DNA of 64,000 nt from Oleidesulfovibrio sp047973035 (GCF_047973035.1 NZ_JBKEBF010000035.1:41813-105812); one strand, 5' to 3'; positions 16,849 to 26,545 are shown, counted from the first letter of the stretch. Numbers and translations are program-made. The notes: generated from the sequence alone by a model not told the origin.

Positions 16849-17604
16849 CTAGTTGGTACCCACATACATATTGCCGTAGGGCCGGTGTGAGAATGGTTTA
16901 ACCTTTGAAAATTCAGCGTTCATGATTTCATCTGCGTCTTTACCGAACTCTTTTGCAAACGCATCAACGTGCTTGCGTATAAAGGCCATGTCGTCATCTG
17001 TAAGCGGTTCAAACTGCAAGCCGGGGCCAAGCTGATACTCCGGAACAGTACCGCGTATGTAAATCACGCCGCCATGCATGCCGGTTCCAAGGCTTCTGCC
17101 TGTAATGGGCGCGTCAGGCTTTGATGTTTCCATACCCAGCAGAATGATAGCTCCTCCGGCCATGTATTCACCTAGAAAGTCACCAGCTTTACCACCTGCA
17201 ACAATGACGGGAGATTTGTCCATATATGCTTTCATATGAATGCCTACTCGGTAGCCAACGTCAGAGCGGACAAGGATTCGCCCTCCCCGCATGGCATACC
17301 CAAGAACATCTCCGGCCATGCCGTTGACCACTATTGTTCCGTCGTCCATGGTGTTGCCTACGCCGTCCTGCACGTTACCTTCCACCTGAATGCGGGGACC
17401 GCGCATAAACGCGCCCAGATCCTGCCCGGGCACACCGTGCAATATAAAAGTCACCGGTCCGTCGATGGCACTGCCAAGATATCGCTGTCCACGAACATTG
17501 CACACTTCGATAGTATCCGCGCCTTGTTCCAGCGCCTCGTGGATCTGCTCGTTAAGCTGTTTATAGTAAACGCCTGAAGCGTCTAAGGTTACTTTTTTGC
17601 TCAT
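16849..17604 (-). CDS. Glutamate synthase GXGXG-domain subunit
   Basis: 251-aa stand-alone version of the C-terminal beta-helix domain of GltB. Regularly spaced Gly motifs are visible (DLGAFMRGPRIQVEGNVQDG, DVLGYAMRGGRILV, DFLGEYMAGG). In the big bacterial GltB this domain is structural and helps form the ammonia tunnel. Here it is a separate gene directly after the amidotransferase subunit, the archaeal-type split arrangement. Last gene of the three-gene unit. Confidence 0.88.
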   Translation of the reverse strand: MSKKVTLDASGVYYKQLNEQIHEALEQGADTIEVCNVRGQRYLGSAIDGPVTFILHGVPGQDLGAFMRGPRIQVEGNVQDGVGNTMDDGTIVVNGMAGDVLGYAMRGGRILVRSDVGYRVGIHMKAYMDKSPVIVAGGKAGDFLGEYMAGGAIILLGMETSKPDAPITGRSLGTGMHGGVIYIRGTVPEYQLGPGLQFEPLTDDDMAFIRKHVDAFAKEFGKDADEIMNAEFSKVKPFSHRPYGNMYVGTN

Positions 17605-17609
17605 GGTAA

Positions 17610-18704
17610 TCAGGCCTCCACCTCTACGATTACAGGCTCGCCGGCTTTAGGTGCCCAGACTCTGTCAAGCTGGGGGCACACTTCGCGAATCGAGCTTTCT
17701 TCACTGGACATAAACACCATGTCATCTTTTTCCGCCACGATAAGAGGACGAAGTTTTACACGATCGTTCAGGCCCATCATGCTTTTGCCGTCGGTAACAA
17801 GAATTGCAAACGGTCCGTTAAGCATGGCAGAGCCGTAAACCATGCGCAGGGCTTCACAGGCTTTGCGTTCTTCTTCAGGCATTCTGTCGATTTCATCCCA
17901 GAACGGCGGGGCAAAAACACGGCTGGCCATGCGCTTGCTCAAACCATGCTTTCTAATGAGCAGGTCAAGCAGGTATGCCACAACCTCGGTGTCGGTCATC
18001 AGGGTACACTCATAGTCATGCTGGCACAGATAGCGCTTGTTAATTCCATATGAGGAAATTTCGCCGTTATGCACGATGGCCCAATCCAGAATGGTGAACG
18101 GATGCGCTCCGCCCCACCAGCCGGGAGTGTTGGTAGGAAAGCGGTTATGACCTGTCCAGATGTAGGCGCTGTATTCGTCCAGCCGGAAAAAATCAGCTAT
18201 ATCCTCGGGAAAACCAACCCCTTTGAAGGCTCCCATGTTTTTACCGGAGGAAAACACAAAGGCCCCGCCAACGGTTTTATTGATATGCATGACAACACTG
18301 ACAACATAGTCCGCTTCATCAAGGTGTTCCCAACGCGGGCGTACGTCTTTAGGCGTTACAAAAAAGCGCCAGACAATAGGCGGGTTCTTTATTGCCAGAG
18401 TCTTGCGGGTGGGGATTGGCTGAGATTCTGCGATATCAAAAAATTCTTTGATGATGCGCTCTGCTCCGTCCAGACCATTCTGGTCATCGCACATTACATG
18501 AAAAGCGTACTTATCTGCGTGATGCGGGTATATGCCGTAAGCTGCAAATCCGCCACCAAGCCCGTTGCCACGGTCATGCATGGTGCACATGGCATTAATG
18601 GGCATTGTGCCGGAGATAAGCTGCTTCTTTTTATCGATAACGCCAAAGACTCCGCAGCCAGAGATGTCCTTGTCAAATTGCCAGAAATTATCCGGAGCTT
18701 TCAT
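17610..18704 (-). CDS. Glutamate synthase glutamine amidotransferase subunit
   Basis: Class II (Ntn) glutaminase of 364 aa that releases ammonia from glutamine for the FMN subunit. The catalytic Cys would be Cys17 in SGCGVFGVID, exposed after removal of a 16-residue leader. Other class II markers are NRFPTNTPGWWGGAHPF, DWAIVHNGEISSYG and TDTEVVAYLLD. It corresponds to the N-terminal domain of GltB. ATG 18704 follows GGGGAG. Lies between the FMN subunit and the GXGXG subunit genes. Confidence 0.9.
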   Translation of the reverse strand: MKAPDNFWQFDKDISGCGVFGVIDKKKQLISGTMPINAMCTMHDRGNGLGGGFAAYGIYPHHADKYAFHVMCDDQNGLDGAERIIKEFFDIAESQPIPTRKTLAIKNPPIVWRFFVTPKDVRPRWEHLDEADYVVSVVMHINKTVGGAFVFSSGKNMGAFKGVGFPEDIADFFRLDEYSAYIWTGHNRFPTNTPGWWGGAHPFTILDWAIVHNGEISSYGINKRYLCQHDYECTLMTDTEVVAYLLDLLIRKHGLSKRMASRVFAPPFWDEIDRMPEEERKACEALRMVYGSAMLNGPFAILVTDGKSMMGLNDRVKLRPLIVAEKDDMVFMSSEESSIREVCPQLDRVWAPKAGEPVIVEVEA

Positions 18705-18772
18705 TATATATTCTCCCCTTTGCCGGAGCTTTTGGGTGCTGATATTGAGTGCATATTTTCGGGCCGATGAAA

Positions 18773-20296
18773 CTATTTTCCGGCGTGCTTTACGCCCAGT
18801 ATATCCAGTTCCACCTGATTCAATCCGATTGCCCGCAACTTGTCTCTGTTGCCCTTCAGGCTTTCAATTGAGTTCAGCCCCATACCGCCCAGCATTTCCT
18901 GAACTTCATGGCCCCATGCCCTGATAAGGTTGGCAAGGCGCTTTGCCGCAACATCGGGGTTTTGGCGTTTTTTCAGACGAGCTTCGTTTGTGGCTATCCC
19001 CCACGGACATTTGCCGGTGTAACAACGACCGCAAAGCGTGCAGCCCACAGATACAAGGGCAGCAGTGCCGATGTATACCGCATCCGCTCCCAGAGCGATG
19101 GCTTTAACCACGTCCGCGCTGCAACGGATCCCGCCTGAAACGACCAGCGAAGCATGATTGCGGATGCCTTCGTCACGCAGCCGGTTGTCCACTGCAGCCA
19201 ATGCAAGTTCAATGGGAATGCCTACGTTGTCGCGAATCATGGTCGGCGCTGCGCCGGTGCCGCCACGGAATCCGTCAATAACAACAATATCTGCACCAGC
19301 GCGGACAATGCCCGAGGCGATTGCAGGAGCGTTGTGAACCGCTGCAATTTTGACAGAAACCGGAACACGGTAACGTGTTGCTTCTTTTATAGCGTAAATC
19401 AGCTGAAGCAGATCTTCGATGGAATAAATGTCATGGTGCGGAGCTGGTGAAATTGCATCAGAACCCAACGGAACCATGCGTGTGCGAGATACTTCTTCAT
19501 CAATTTTTTCACCGGGCAGGTGACCGCCGATTCCGGGCTTTGCACCCTGCCCGACTTTGATTTCCACAGCAGCTCCGGCGTTCAGATAATCTTTATGGAC
19601 GCCAAAACGGCCAGATGCCACCTGCACGATGGTGTTCGGGCCGTATTCATACAAGGATGGGTGCAGGCCGCCTTCCCCCGTGTTGTACACTATGCCCAAT
19701 TCGGTAGAAGCCTGCGCCATTGCTTTATGCAGGTTGAAGTTGATCGACCCGAACGACATAGCCGCAAACATCAAGGGATATTCAAGCTTGATTTGAGGAG
19801 GGATTTCACCTTTCAGCTTGAATCCGGAAGCGCCTTCTTCAAATTCAATTCTGTCCGGCTTTGAGCCCAGATAGGTGCGCAGTTCCATAGGCTCACGAAG
19901 CGGGTCGATGGAAGGGTTCGTCACCTGGCTGGCATCCAGCTGAAGGTTGTCCCAGTATACCGGTTTGTCAGCCGGAGAACCTGTGCCGGACAATAAAATA
20001 CCGCCAGTGTCGCCTTGTTTGTATATGTGTTTGATATAGGTAGGAGTCCAGAATGAATTTTCGCGAAACTCCATAGGGTTTCTGCGAATAGTCAGGCAAT
20101 GGGTAGGGCACTGGGCAGCACACCGGTGACAGCCGATGCACTTGGAGCTGTCAAAGCTGACCCGCTGTTTTGTGTCATCCCAATAATGAGCTTCATAAGA
20201 ACACTGCCGGACACAGACTTCGCAATTAATGCAACGAGGATCGTCTCTGTCGATGACAAAGTCTGTAAATTTTTGGCTGATGGGCTTAAATGCCAC
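18773..20296 (-). CDS. Glutamate synthase FMN/ferredoxin subunit (archaeal type)
   Basis: Makes glutamate from 2-oxoglutarate and ammonia on FMN. Of 507 aa, the N-terminus holds two [4Fe-4S] ferredoxin motifs (CINCEVCVRQC and CIGCHRCAAQC). The rest is the GltB central barrel: FAAMSFGSINFNLHKAMA, the GEGGLHP loop, VGQGAKPGIGGHLPG, DGFRGGTGAAP, and a later cluster site CTLCGRCYTGKC. GTG 20296 is chosen because AGGGGG lies six bases upstream; the frame stays open to 20335 with no such site. No GltD-type NADPH subunit is encoded nearby, so reduced ferredoxin or a distant partner may donate electrons. Confidence 0.9.
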   Translation of the reverse strand: MAFKPISQKFTDFVIDRDDPRCINCEVCVRQCSYEAHYWDDTKQRVSFDSSKCIGCHRCAAQCPTHCLTIRRNPMEFRENSFWTPTYIKHIYKQGDTGGILLSGTGSPADKPVYWDNLQLDASQVTNPSIDPLREPMELRTYLGSKPDRIEFEEGASGFKLKGEIPPQIKLEYPLMFAAMSFGSINFNLHKAMAQASTELGIVYNTGEGGLHPSLYEYGPNTIVQVASGRFGVHKDYLNAGAAVEIKVGQGAKPGIGGHLPGEKIDEEVSRTRMVPLGSDAISPAPHHDIYSIEDLLQLIYAIKEATRYRVPVSVKIAAVHNAPAIASGIVRAGADIVVIDGFRGGTGAAPTMIRDNVGIPIELALAAVDNRLRDEGIRNHASLVVSGGIRCSADVVKAIALGADAVYIGTAALVSVGCTLCGRCYTGKCPWGIATNEARLKKRQNPDVAAKRLANLIRAWGHEVQEMLGGMGLNSIESLKGNRDKLRAIGLNQVELDILGVKHAGK

Positions 20297-20411
20297 GATG
20301 AGCCCCCTTCTCTTGATAGCAGTGACTCTCAACACCGCTGTTTGTGAACAAAAATGTTATTTATTGCAAAGCAGCTCTTCCAAACTGACTTGAAATGTTA
20401 TCGTGGGCAAA

Positions 20412-20440
20412 AAATAACGGAAAAGTTCAAAAAATGTCAA
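20412..20440 (-). promoter_or_regulatory. Probable promoter of the glutamate synthase operon
   Basis: On minus: perfect TTGACA (20435-20440), 17-bp spacer, TTATTT (20412-20417) as a weak -10. It lies about 115 bases before the GTG in an AT-rich 250-base gap with no other gene. Confidence 0.45.
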
Positions 20441-20544
20441 TTGTCGAGTTGTTAAGTTTTGAGTAGTGAAAATGTTTGCATAGATAATATATTTAATTTA
20501 TTAAAATTATATAAGAATATGATTTTAGACCTATTTTTCATACC

Positions 20545-21309
20545 TTATTGTTTTTTACAATTTTGTATAAAAAACTTGTCTAAAAACATTTTGGTCAACT
20601 CTAGTACATGCAGCTTTGTCTCTCTGTGCGTGGTCAGCATATGGTGTGCGGTTACCTTTTCTTCGATTGGAATAAGATGCAGCTCACGATGTTCTGAACT
20701 GATGTTTTTCGCTATGCGCCAAGCGTTACTGCTTGGTGAGGTCTTATCATCAGGTGCGTGCAGAATCAGTGCGGGACAACGGACCTGACCTAGTTCTTTT
20801 CCTACTCTTCTGCACCCTTCCACAAGGCTCCAAACTTGTGGCAACAGGTTGACCCCATCGTACCCTTTCCAGGGGGCAATCTCTTGCGATTCTTTCGACC
20901 TTGGAGCGCAGGGCCAGACTGGTCGTACATGCCTGATGAACCGTACCAAGGGTAACCGCCAGTCCTTCATTTCCCATGGGATAATCCGGTACACATGGAT
21001 AGGTGCGGCAATACTGATGACAGCCGCAGGTGAAAATCTGGCTGCAAGATGAAGCGACAGAGTCCCGCCCATGGAAAGTCCCGTTACTGCAACGTGCTCA
21101 ACTTCTTTTGACAGGTTCAGGTATTCCCGTTCTGCATGCTTTGCCCAGTCGTCAAAAAAAGTCGTCCGGAAGTCGTCAATGCTGGTATCGTGGCCCGGTA
21201 GTGTTATGCATTTTACAGTTCCTCCTAATTGTTCAATTGGTTCAATCAAAGGTTCCATCTCAAAAGGCGCACCGCCGAATCCGTGGATAAGTAAGCATCC
21301 CCAAGTCAT
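20545..21309 (-). CDS. Alpha/beta hydrolase, carboxylesterase type
   Basis: 254 aa cytoplasmic hydrolase. The start GCLLIHGFGGAP gives the oxyanion-hole HGFGG. The nucleophile elbow is GLSMGG (Ser ~96), the acid is probably Asp in LILHAPDDKTSP, and the His would be in the VTAHHML region. It resembles small thermostable carboxylesterases and monoacylglycerol lipases; the substrate is unknown. Divergent from the deaminase gene with 84 bases between them. Confidence 0.8.
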   Translation of the reverse strand: MTWGCLLIHGFGGAPFEMEPLIEPIEQLGGTVKCITLPGHDTSIDDFRTTFFDDWAKHAEREYLNLSKEVEHVAVTGLSMGGTLSLHLAARFSPAAVISIAAPIHVYRIIPWEMKDWRLPLVRFIRHVRPVWPCAPRSKESQEIAPWKGYDGVNLLPQVWSLVEGCRRVGKELGQVRCPALILHAPDDKTSPSSNAWRIAKNISSEHRELHLIPIEEKVTAHHMLTTHRETKLHVLELTKMFLDKFFIQNCKKQ

Positions 21310-21393
21310 TTCCAGCTCCGATAGATTTATTATTGCCTTGATCTGGTAGTCTTTTTATCATCGCAAGCTCAGTCTACCACAAAGGAGATCAGA

Positions 21394-22713
21394 ATGAAGC
21401 AGTCATGCGACATCATTATAAAGGCAGGCATATTGGCAACACAGAATATGCAAAGAGACATTGTGTATGATGCCGGAATTGCAATCAGGGGCGACAGCAT
21501 TATTGCAGTGGGTAACTGGCAGCAGATCGATGCGCAGTGGGAATCTGCTGATTTTTTTGATTTCAGTGACAAACTGGTTATGCCCGGCCTTGTCAATTCG
21601 CATACACACATTGCAATGACCTTTCTGAGGGGGCTGGCCGATGATATGCAGCTTATGCAGTGGTTGACCGAACATGTATTCCCTGTAGAAAAACATCTTA
21701 CAGCAGATATAGTCGAAGCGGGCGCCCTGCTTGCCTGTGCAGAAATGGCCAGAACCGGCACGACAACATTTTGTGATATGTATCTTATTGAAGATGCAAC
21801 GTACAAAGCCGTAGATAAGGCTGGCCTTCGTATGCAGGGGGGTGAGGGGATTTTCATATTTCCTTCGCCTGCTTATGCCGACACAAAAGCCGCCTTTGAT
21901 CTGGTCCGCAGGCAGCATGACAAGTACAAAGGGCATGCGCGGATTCGTCAGGCAATCATGCCCCATGCCGTATACACAAGTACTCCCGAGCTGCTAGGCC
22001 AATGCAAAGATCTGGCTGACGAACTGGGGTGCGGCCTGCATATCCATCTTGCAGAAACGGTAACAGAAACAGCACAGTGTATTGAAAGCTTCGGTAAACG
22101 CCCTGTCCCCTATTGTCACGATCTTGGCCTGCTCAGGTCGGGCACGACAATCGCCCATGCAGTTGATGTGACAGACGACGAACTTGCTTTATTATATGAT
22201 ACAGGTGTGGCTGTTGCTCATAACCCCGAAAGCAACATGAAGTTGGCGTCCGGCGTTGCCAGAATTCCCGAAATGCTTAAAATCGGTATTCCCGTCGGAC
22301 TTGGCACGGACGGAGCAGCCAGTAATAACGATCTGAATATGTTTACCGAGATGGCTACCTGTGCGTTGTTGCATAAGCTGCAATGTATGGACCCGACATG
22401 TGCGCCAGCACAGAAGGTTTTCGATATGGCAACCCTTGGTGGAGGCCGTTGCACCGGATGGCCGGAGGTCGGAAGCATAGAGCCTGCTAAAAAGGCAGAC
22501 ATTATTGCTCTGGACTTGAAATCGCCCAATCTGCAACCTCTTTACTCTCCTGTCTCCCATGCTGTATACGCGGCCTCAGGGCACGAAGTCACACACACTA
22601 TGGTTGGTGGCGAGTTTGTTTTTCGTGATGGTAAATTCACTCGGTTCGATTACGATGCCTTGCTTAAAGACATTGCCGGCATTAAGCAGTGGGTACTGAA
22701 ACGGCTTGCATAA
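21394..22713 (+). CDS. mtaD: 5-methylthioadenosine/S-adenosylhomocysteine deaminase
   Basis: Amidohydrolase of 439 aa that deaminates SAH, MTA and related adenosines, a route to recycle SAM by-products. Metal and catalytic motifs of the family: HTHIAMTFLRG, HIHLAET, IAHAVD, GLGTDGAASNN. The MTA/SAH assignment rests on overall similarity and the MPGLVNSHTH to FLRGLADDM region; guanine or chlorohydrolase relatives cannot be fully excluded. Start with AAAGGAG six bases before ATG. Confidence 0.83.
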   Translation: MKQSCDIIIKAGILATQNMQRDIVYDAGIAIRGDSIIAVGNWQQIDAQWESADFFDFSDKLVMPGLVNSHTHIAMTFLRGLADDMQLMQWLTEHVFPVEKHLTADIVEAGALLACAEMARTGTTTFCDMYLIEDATYKAVDKAGLRMQGGEGIFIFPSPAYADTKAAFDLVRRQHDKYKGHARIRQAIMPHAVYTSTPELLGQCKDLADELGCGLHIHLAETVTETAQCIESFGKRPVPYCHDLGLLRSGTTIAHAVDVTDDELALLYDTGVAVAHNPESNMKLASGVARIPEMLKIGIPVGLGTDGAASNNDLNMFTEMATCALLHKLQCMDPTCAPAQKVFDMATLGGGRCTGWPEVGSIEPAKKADIIALDLKSPNLQPLYSPVSHAVYAASGHEVTHTMVGGEFVFRDGKFTRFDYDALLKDIAGIKQWVLKRLA

Positions 22714-22835
22714 TTGACAGCTTTTCTAATGCGTCTTTACGCTTTTGGGTTGACATTTGTCGCAATCCGTATCATGGATTCCTGCTTTCTAAAGAACAAT
22801 ACCGCGCAACCTGCGCGACAGGGAGGTTTTATATT

Positions 22836-23111
22836 ATGAGTAACGAAAGAATGCTCGAAGGCGCGGTGAAGACTGCCGAAGGCGTAGAGCTGAAAGGTAT
22901 GGTCCTTGAGGCCGTTGTTGAGCAATGTGACGGTTGCGACCGCATTCGTGAATTTGAAGGCGAAAAGTTCTGCACCAGCTACCCCTTCCCCGCGAAGAAG
23001 TGGGTACTGGGCGACTGCAACTTTGCTACTCACGTAGCCCGGGTTACCGCCAGCGGTAAAAAGATCAACCCGCTTAAAGCATCCAAGCGTGCTGCACGCG
23101 GCGGCAAATAA
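22836..23111 (+). CDS. PxxKW family cysteine-rich protein
   Basis: 91 aa. Four Cys (EQCDGCDRI, KFCTSYPFPAKKW, LGDCNFATH) and the PFPAKKW motif that names this small family, found mainly in Desulfovibrio-like bacteria. A metal site is plausible but no function is known. ATG 22836 is chosen over an upstream in-frame start (22689, inside mtaD) because of GGGAGG eight bases before it. A terminator follows directly, so it is a one-gene unit. Confidence 0.8.
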   Translation: MSNERMLEGAVKTAEGVELKGMVLEAVVEQCDGCDRIREFEGEKFCTSYPFPAKKWVLGDCNFATHVARVTASGKKINPLKASKRAARGGK

Positions 23112-23135
23112 TCTTTTTCCACTGCGACCTTTCGA

Positions 23136-23166
23136 AAGGGCTGCCTCTGGCAGCCCTTCCGTTTTT
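23136..23166 (+). terminator. Terminator after PxxKW gene
   Basis: Perfect 10-bp stem, 23136-23145 with 23149-23158, loop TCT, then CCGTTTTT. Confidence 0.85.
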
Positions 23167-23257
23167 GGGGCTCGATTTTTCTTTACATTCATCCTGCAAG
23201 GCTGCATCCTTCCACGGCATAAATGCTATACAGTGCAGAGTATGTCAGGAGCACACA

Positions 23258-24490
23258 ATGCTTGATACCCTTTTTTCATATCTTGATTCCCAGCGCGAGA
23301 CTGTTGTTGAACTGCAACGTGAACTTACTGCAATTCCGGCCTTATGTCCGCAAAGCGAAGGCATAGGCGAAGAAGCTAAAGCCGAATTTATTATAGAGAA
23401 GCTGCGTGAATTCGGCGTCAGTGACATTCAAACCATCAATGCCCCGGATATCAGAGTTCCTTGCGGATATCGTCCGAATATTGTTGCACGTATTGCGGGA
23501 CGCGACCAATCCAGAACCTTCTGGATTATCTCGCATATGGATGTTGTCCCCCCGGGCGACTTTGATCTTTGGGAAAGCGATCCCTACACCTTGCGCGTTG
23601 ACGGCGATGTTCTCATCGGGCGCGGTGTGGAAGACAACCAGCAGGCAATAGTTTCAAGCCTTCTGATGGCTAGAGCATTGCAAAAACATGCTGTAGTGCC
23701 GGATGTAAATGTCGGCTTTTTGTTTGTTGCTGATGAGGAAACAGGCAACACGTTCGGGCTTGATCATGTTCTGGCCACTGCTCCCGATCTTTTTAAGCAT
23801 GAGGACTTGATTCTTGTGCCTGACTGCGGAAATGCGGACGGCACCATGCTGGAAGTGGCTGAAAAAAGCGTTCTGTGGCTTAAAGTTGCCGTTACCGGCA
23901 AGCAGTGCCACGGTTCCCGTCCTGAAGAAGGTATAAACTCCTTGGTCGGCGCTGCCGCTATGATTCTGAAAGTGCAGACGCTGCATGATCGCTTCAGCGT
24001 GCGCAACGATCTGTTTGTGCCCCCTGTTTCGACTTTTGTTCCCACTAAAAAAGATGCAAATGTTCCGAATGTGAACACCGTGCCTGGAAATGATGTTTTT
24101 TACATCGATTGCCGTGTGCTTCCGGAGTACCAGCTTAAGGATGTCATCAACGCTGTTGAGGAACTTGCCCGGAGTGTTGAGCAGGATTACGGCGTAAGCA
24201 TTACTGTTGAATGCGTCCAGAAAGAACAGGCGACTACGCCTACAGATTCTGCCGCTCCTGTTGTTCTCAGTCTGCAACAGGCTGTAAAAGCAGTTTACAA
24301 TGCAGATGCGCGGCCAATGGGTATCGGTGGCGGTACTGTTGCTGCCGCCCTCAGGCGCATTGATCTGCCCGCGGTTGTATGGAGCAAGATAATTTCCAAT
24401 GCGCATACGCCAAATGAGCGATCATTGATTTCGGCAAATATAGGTGACGCGAAGGTCATGCTTCACGTTGCTTTGAATTCTCAAGCATAA
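23258..24490 (+). CDS. M20 family metallo-hydrolase (ArgE/DapE/peptidase)
   Basis: 410-aa predicted dinuclear zinc amidohydrolase. Metal motifs: SHMDVVPPGD, GRGVEDNQQA (bridging Asp), DEETGN (Glu pair), PDCGNADG and the late NAHTPNE His. A dimerisation domain lies in between (KQCHGSRPEEGINS). It could act on an acylated amino acid or a dipeptide; similar annotated proteins are called M20 family metallo-hydrolase without known substrate. ATG 23258 has AGGAG at the right distance; an upstream in-frame start at 23165 has none. Confidence 0.83.
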   Translation: MLDTLFSYLDSQRETVVELQRELTAIPALCPQSEGIGEEAKAEFIIEKLREFGVSDIQTINAPDIRVPCGYRPNIVARIAGRDQSRTFWIISHMDVVPPGDFDLWESDPYTLRVDGDVLIGRGVEDNQQAIVSSLLMARALQKHAVVPDVNVGFLFVADEETGNTFGLDHVLATAPDLFKHEDLILVPDCGNADGTMLEVAEKSVLWLKVAVTGKQCHGSRPEEGINSLVGAAAMILKVQTLHDRFSVRNDLFVPPVSTFVPTKKDANVPNVNTVPGNDVFYIDCRVLPEYQLKDVINAVEELARSVEQDYGVSITVECVQKEQATTPTDSAAPVVLSLQQAVKAVYNADARPMGIGGGTVAAALRRIDLPAVVWSKIISNAHTPNERSLISANIGDAKVMLHVALNSQA

Positions 24491-24497
24491 ATTCAAT

Positions 24498-24524
24498 GGC
24501 GCGTCCTGACGGCGCGCCTTTTTT
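24498..24524 (+). terminator. Terminator immediately before mnmG
   Basis: Eight-bp stem with one G-U, 24498-24505 with 24511-24518, then TTTTTT. It ends only five bases before the mnmG ATG. Confidence 0.8.
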
Positions 24525-24529
24525 AAGCC

Positions 24530-26416
24530 ATGCCAGTAAATAAACCCGCTATTCCTGACCTGCTTGATCTTATTGTGGTCGGAGCAGGACATGCAGGCTG
24601 TGAAGCCGCAATGGCTGCAGCTCGTCTGGGCCTGAAGACCCTTCTTCTTACCATCAACGTCGACCGCATCGGTCATCTTTCCTGCAATCCGGCTATTGGC
24701 GGCCTTGCAAAAGGTCACATGGTAAAGGAAATCGACGCATTAGGCGGCATGATGGGGCTGTGGGCAGATGAAGCCGGAATCCAGTTCCGGCTGCTTAATA
24801 CCAGTAAAGGGCCTGCCGTCCACTCCACCCGTGCACAGATTGACCGTGATGCCTATATGAAGGCTGTGCAGCGTGATATCTTTCGTCAGGAAAACCTATG
24901 GGTATGGCAGGATACCGCAGAAACAATCCTGGTAGAAAACGGTCGAGTTGTGGGTGCTCTTACTCAGCTCGGACAGGTCTTCCATTCTCGTACGGTATGT
25001 ATAACTGCCGGTACGTTCATGAGCGGTCTAATCCACGTGGGACTTACAAACTTTGTCGGCGGACGCCTTGGTGATCCGGCAGCAAAGGGGCTTTCGAAGA
25101 GTCTGACTGATATCGGGCTAGTGCTTGGACGTCTTAAGACCGGAACTACGCCCCGCTTATTACGCGACAGCATTAACTTTGACGTTATGAGCGAGCAACC
25201 CGGGGATAATCCTCCGCGTCCGTTCAGTTTTCGCACAAAAGAAGTGCGTATGCCGCAGGTGCCATGCTACCTGACATGGACTAACGAACAGACTCACGAA
25301 GCTATTCGTGCCGGTTTTGAGCGTTCCCCCATGTTTACAGGTGTAATTACCGGTACTGGTGCACGCTACTGCCCTTCCATTGAAGATAAGGTTGCCCGCT
25401 TCCCTGAAAAAGACCGGCATCAGATTTTTATTGAACCTGAAGGGTTGCATAGTCCTGAGGTTTATCCTGGTGGTATTCCGACCAGTCTGCCGCTGGATGT
25501 GCAGAAAAGTATGATCGCCACAATTCCCGGCCTTGAAAAGGCACAAATTGTCAGGCCGGGCTACGCCATTGAGTATGATTATGCAAACCCGACACAGCTT
25601 AAGCCTACACTGGAAGCTAAAGTTCTTTCCGGATTATGGCTTGCCGGTCAGGTGAACGGTACTTCAGGGTATGAAGAAGCTGCAGCTCAGGGGCTTTGGG
25701 CTGCGATTAATATTTTTTGCTCATTAACGGGCCGTGACGAGTTTATCCTTGGAAGAGATCAGGCGTACATTGGCGTACTGGTGGATGACCTTGTCACCAA
25801 GGGAACTTTGGAGCCGTACCGGATGTTTACCTCACGGGCCGAGCATAGATTGCTTCTGCGTGAGAATAATGCGGACACCAGATTGACCCCTCTCGGACGG
25901 GAGCTTGGCCTTGTAGATGATTTGCAGTGGACATTGTACAGCAAAAAACAGGCCGCGTTAAAAGAATTGCTGATTGAGCTTGAATCACGGCAGGTCAGGC
26001 CTGATGCCGAAGCGCGGGTTGTTTTTGCAGCGATGAATGAAGCTGTTCCAACCAAAGCGGTAAGTCTTGCCGATCTGTTACGCAGGCCCAATCTGCAATT
26101 GCGTGACCTTGCTCCCTTCGGGCTGGATGTTGCTAATATCGCAGATGATGTTTGCGAAGAAGCACAGACTATAGTCAAGTACTCCGGCTACCTTAAAAGG
26201 CAGGAAGATCTGGTCGCCCGCTCTGCCCGCCATGAGTCTGTCTTGATTCCTGACGAGGTGGACTATGCTGCTGTTCACGGCCTTACCCGCGAGGCAGTGG
26301 AAAAATTGAGCGCAGTCCGGCCGAGAACTTTGGGGCAGGCTGCCCGAATCTCCGGTATTACCCCTGCTGCGCTTACATGCATAGAGGTGCATCTGAAAAA
26401 AGCTGGAAAACTGTAA
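24530..26416 (+). CDS. mnmG: tRNA uridine 5-carboxymethylaminomethyl modification enzyme MnmG
   Basis: FAD protein that with MnmE installs the cmnm5 group on U34 of several tRNAs. 628 aa, the usual length. Motifs: VVGAGHAGCEAAMAA (FAD), HLSCNPAIGGLAKGH, GTFMSGLIHVG, GRLKTGTTPRL and RPGYAIEYDY. The ATG at 24530 lies right after the T-run of the previous terminator and has no clear Shine-Dalgarno site, so its transcript must start very near, read through the hairpin, or be almost leaderless. mnmE is not in the window. Confidence 0.96.
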   Translation: MPVNKPAIPDLLDLIVVGAGHAGCEAAMAAARLGLKTLLLTINVDRIGHLSCNPAIGGLAKGHMVKEIDALGGMMGLWADEAGIQFRLLNTSKGPAVHSTRAQIDRDAYMKAVQRDIFRQENLWVWQDTAETILVENGRVVGALTQLGQVFHSRTVCITAGTFMSGLIHVGLTNFVGGRLGDPAAKGLSKSLTDIGLVLGRLKTGTTPRLLRDSINFDVMSEQPGDNPPRPFSFRTKEVRMPQVPCYLTWTNEQTHEAIRAGFERSPMFTGVITGTGARYCPSIEDKVARFPEKDRHQIFIEPEGLHSPEVYPGGIPTSLPLDVQKSMIATIPGLEKAQIVRPGYAIEYDYANPTQLKPTLEAKVLSGLWLAGQVNGTSGYEEAAAQGLWAAINIFCSLTGRDEFILGRDQAYIGVLVDDLVTKGTLEPYRMFTSRAEHRLLLRENNADTRLTPLGRELGLVDDLQWTLYSKKQAALKELLIELESRQVRPDAEARVVFAAMNEAVPTKAVSLADLLRRPNLQLRDLAPFGLDVANIADDVCEEAQTIVKYSGYLKRQEDLVARSARHESVLIPDEVDYAAVHGLTREAVEKLSAVRPRTLGQAARISGITPAALTCIEVHLKKAGKL

Positions 26417-26545
26417 TTCAGGCTGTATTTGGTTTTATTTTTGCAATAAAACTAAATAGTCTGCTTTTTGACACAATGTACGCGGGGGGAACAACCAAGC
26501 CGCAACATGCAGTGTTTCAACTGTTTTCAAGCTATGTAACTATCT

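Noticed and set aside
20336..20544. AT-rich gap as a possible small gene or phage remnant
   Set aside because: No open frame with start signals; contents fit a promoter region and the 3' end of the esterase gene.
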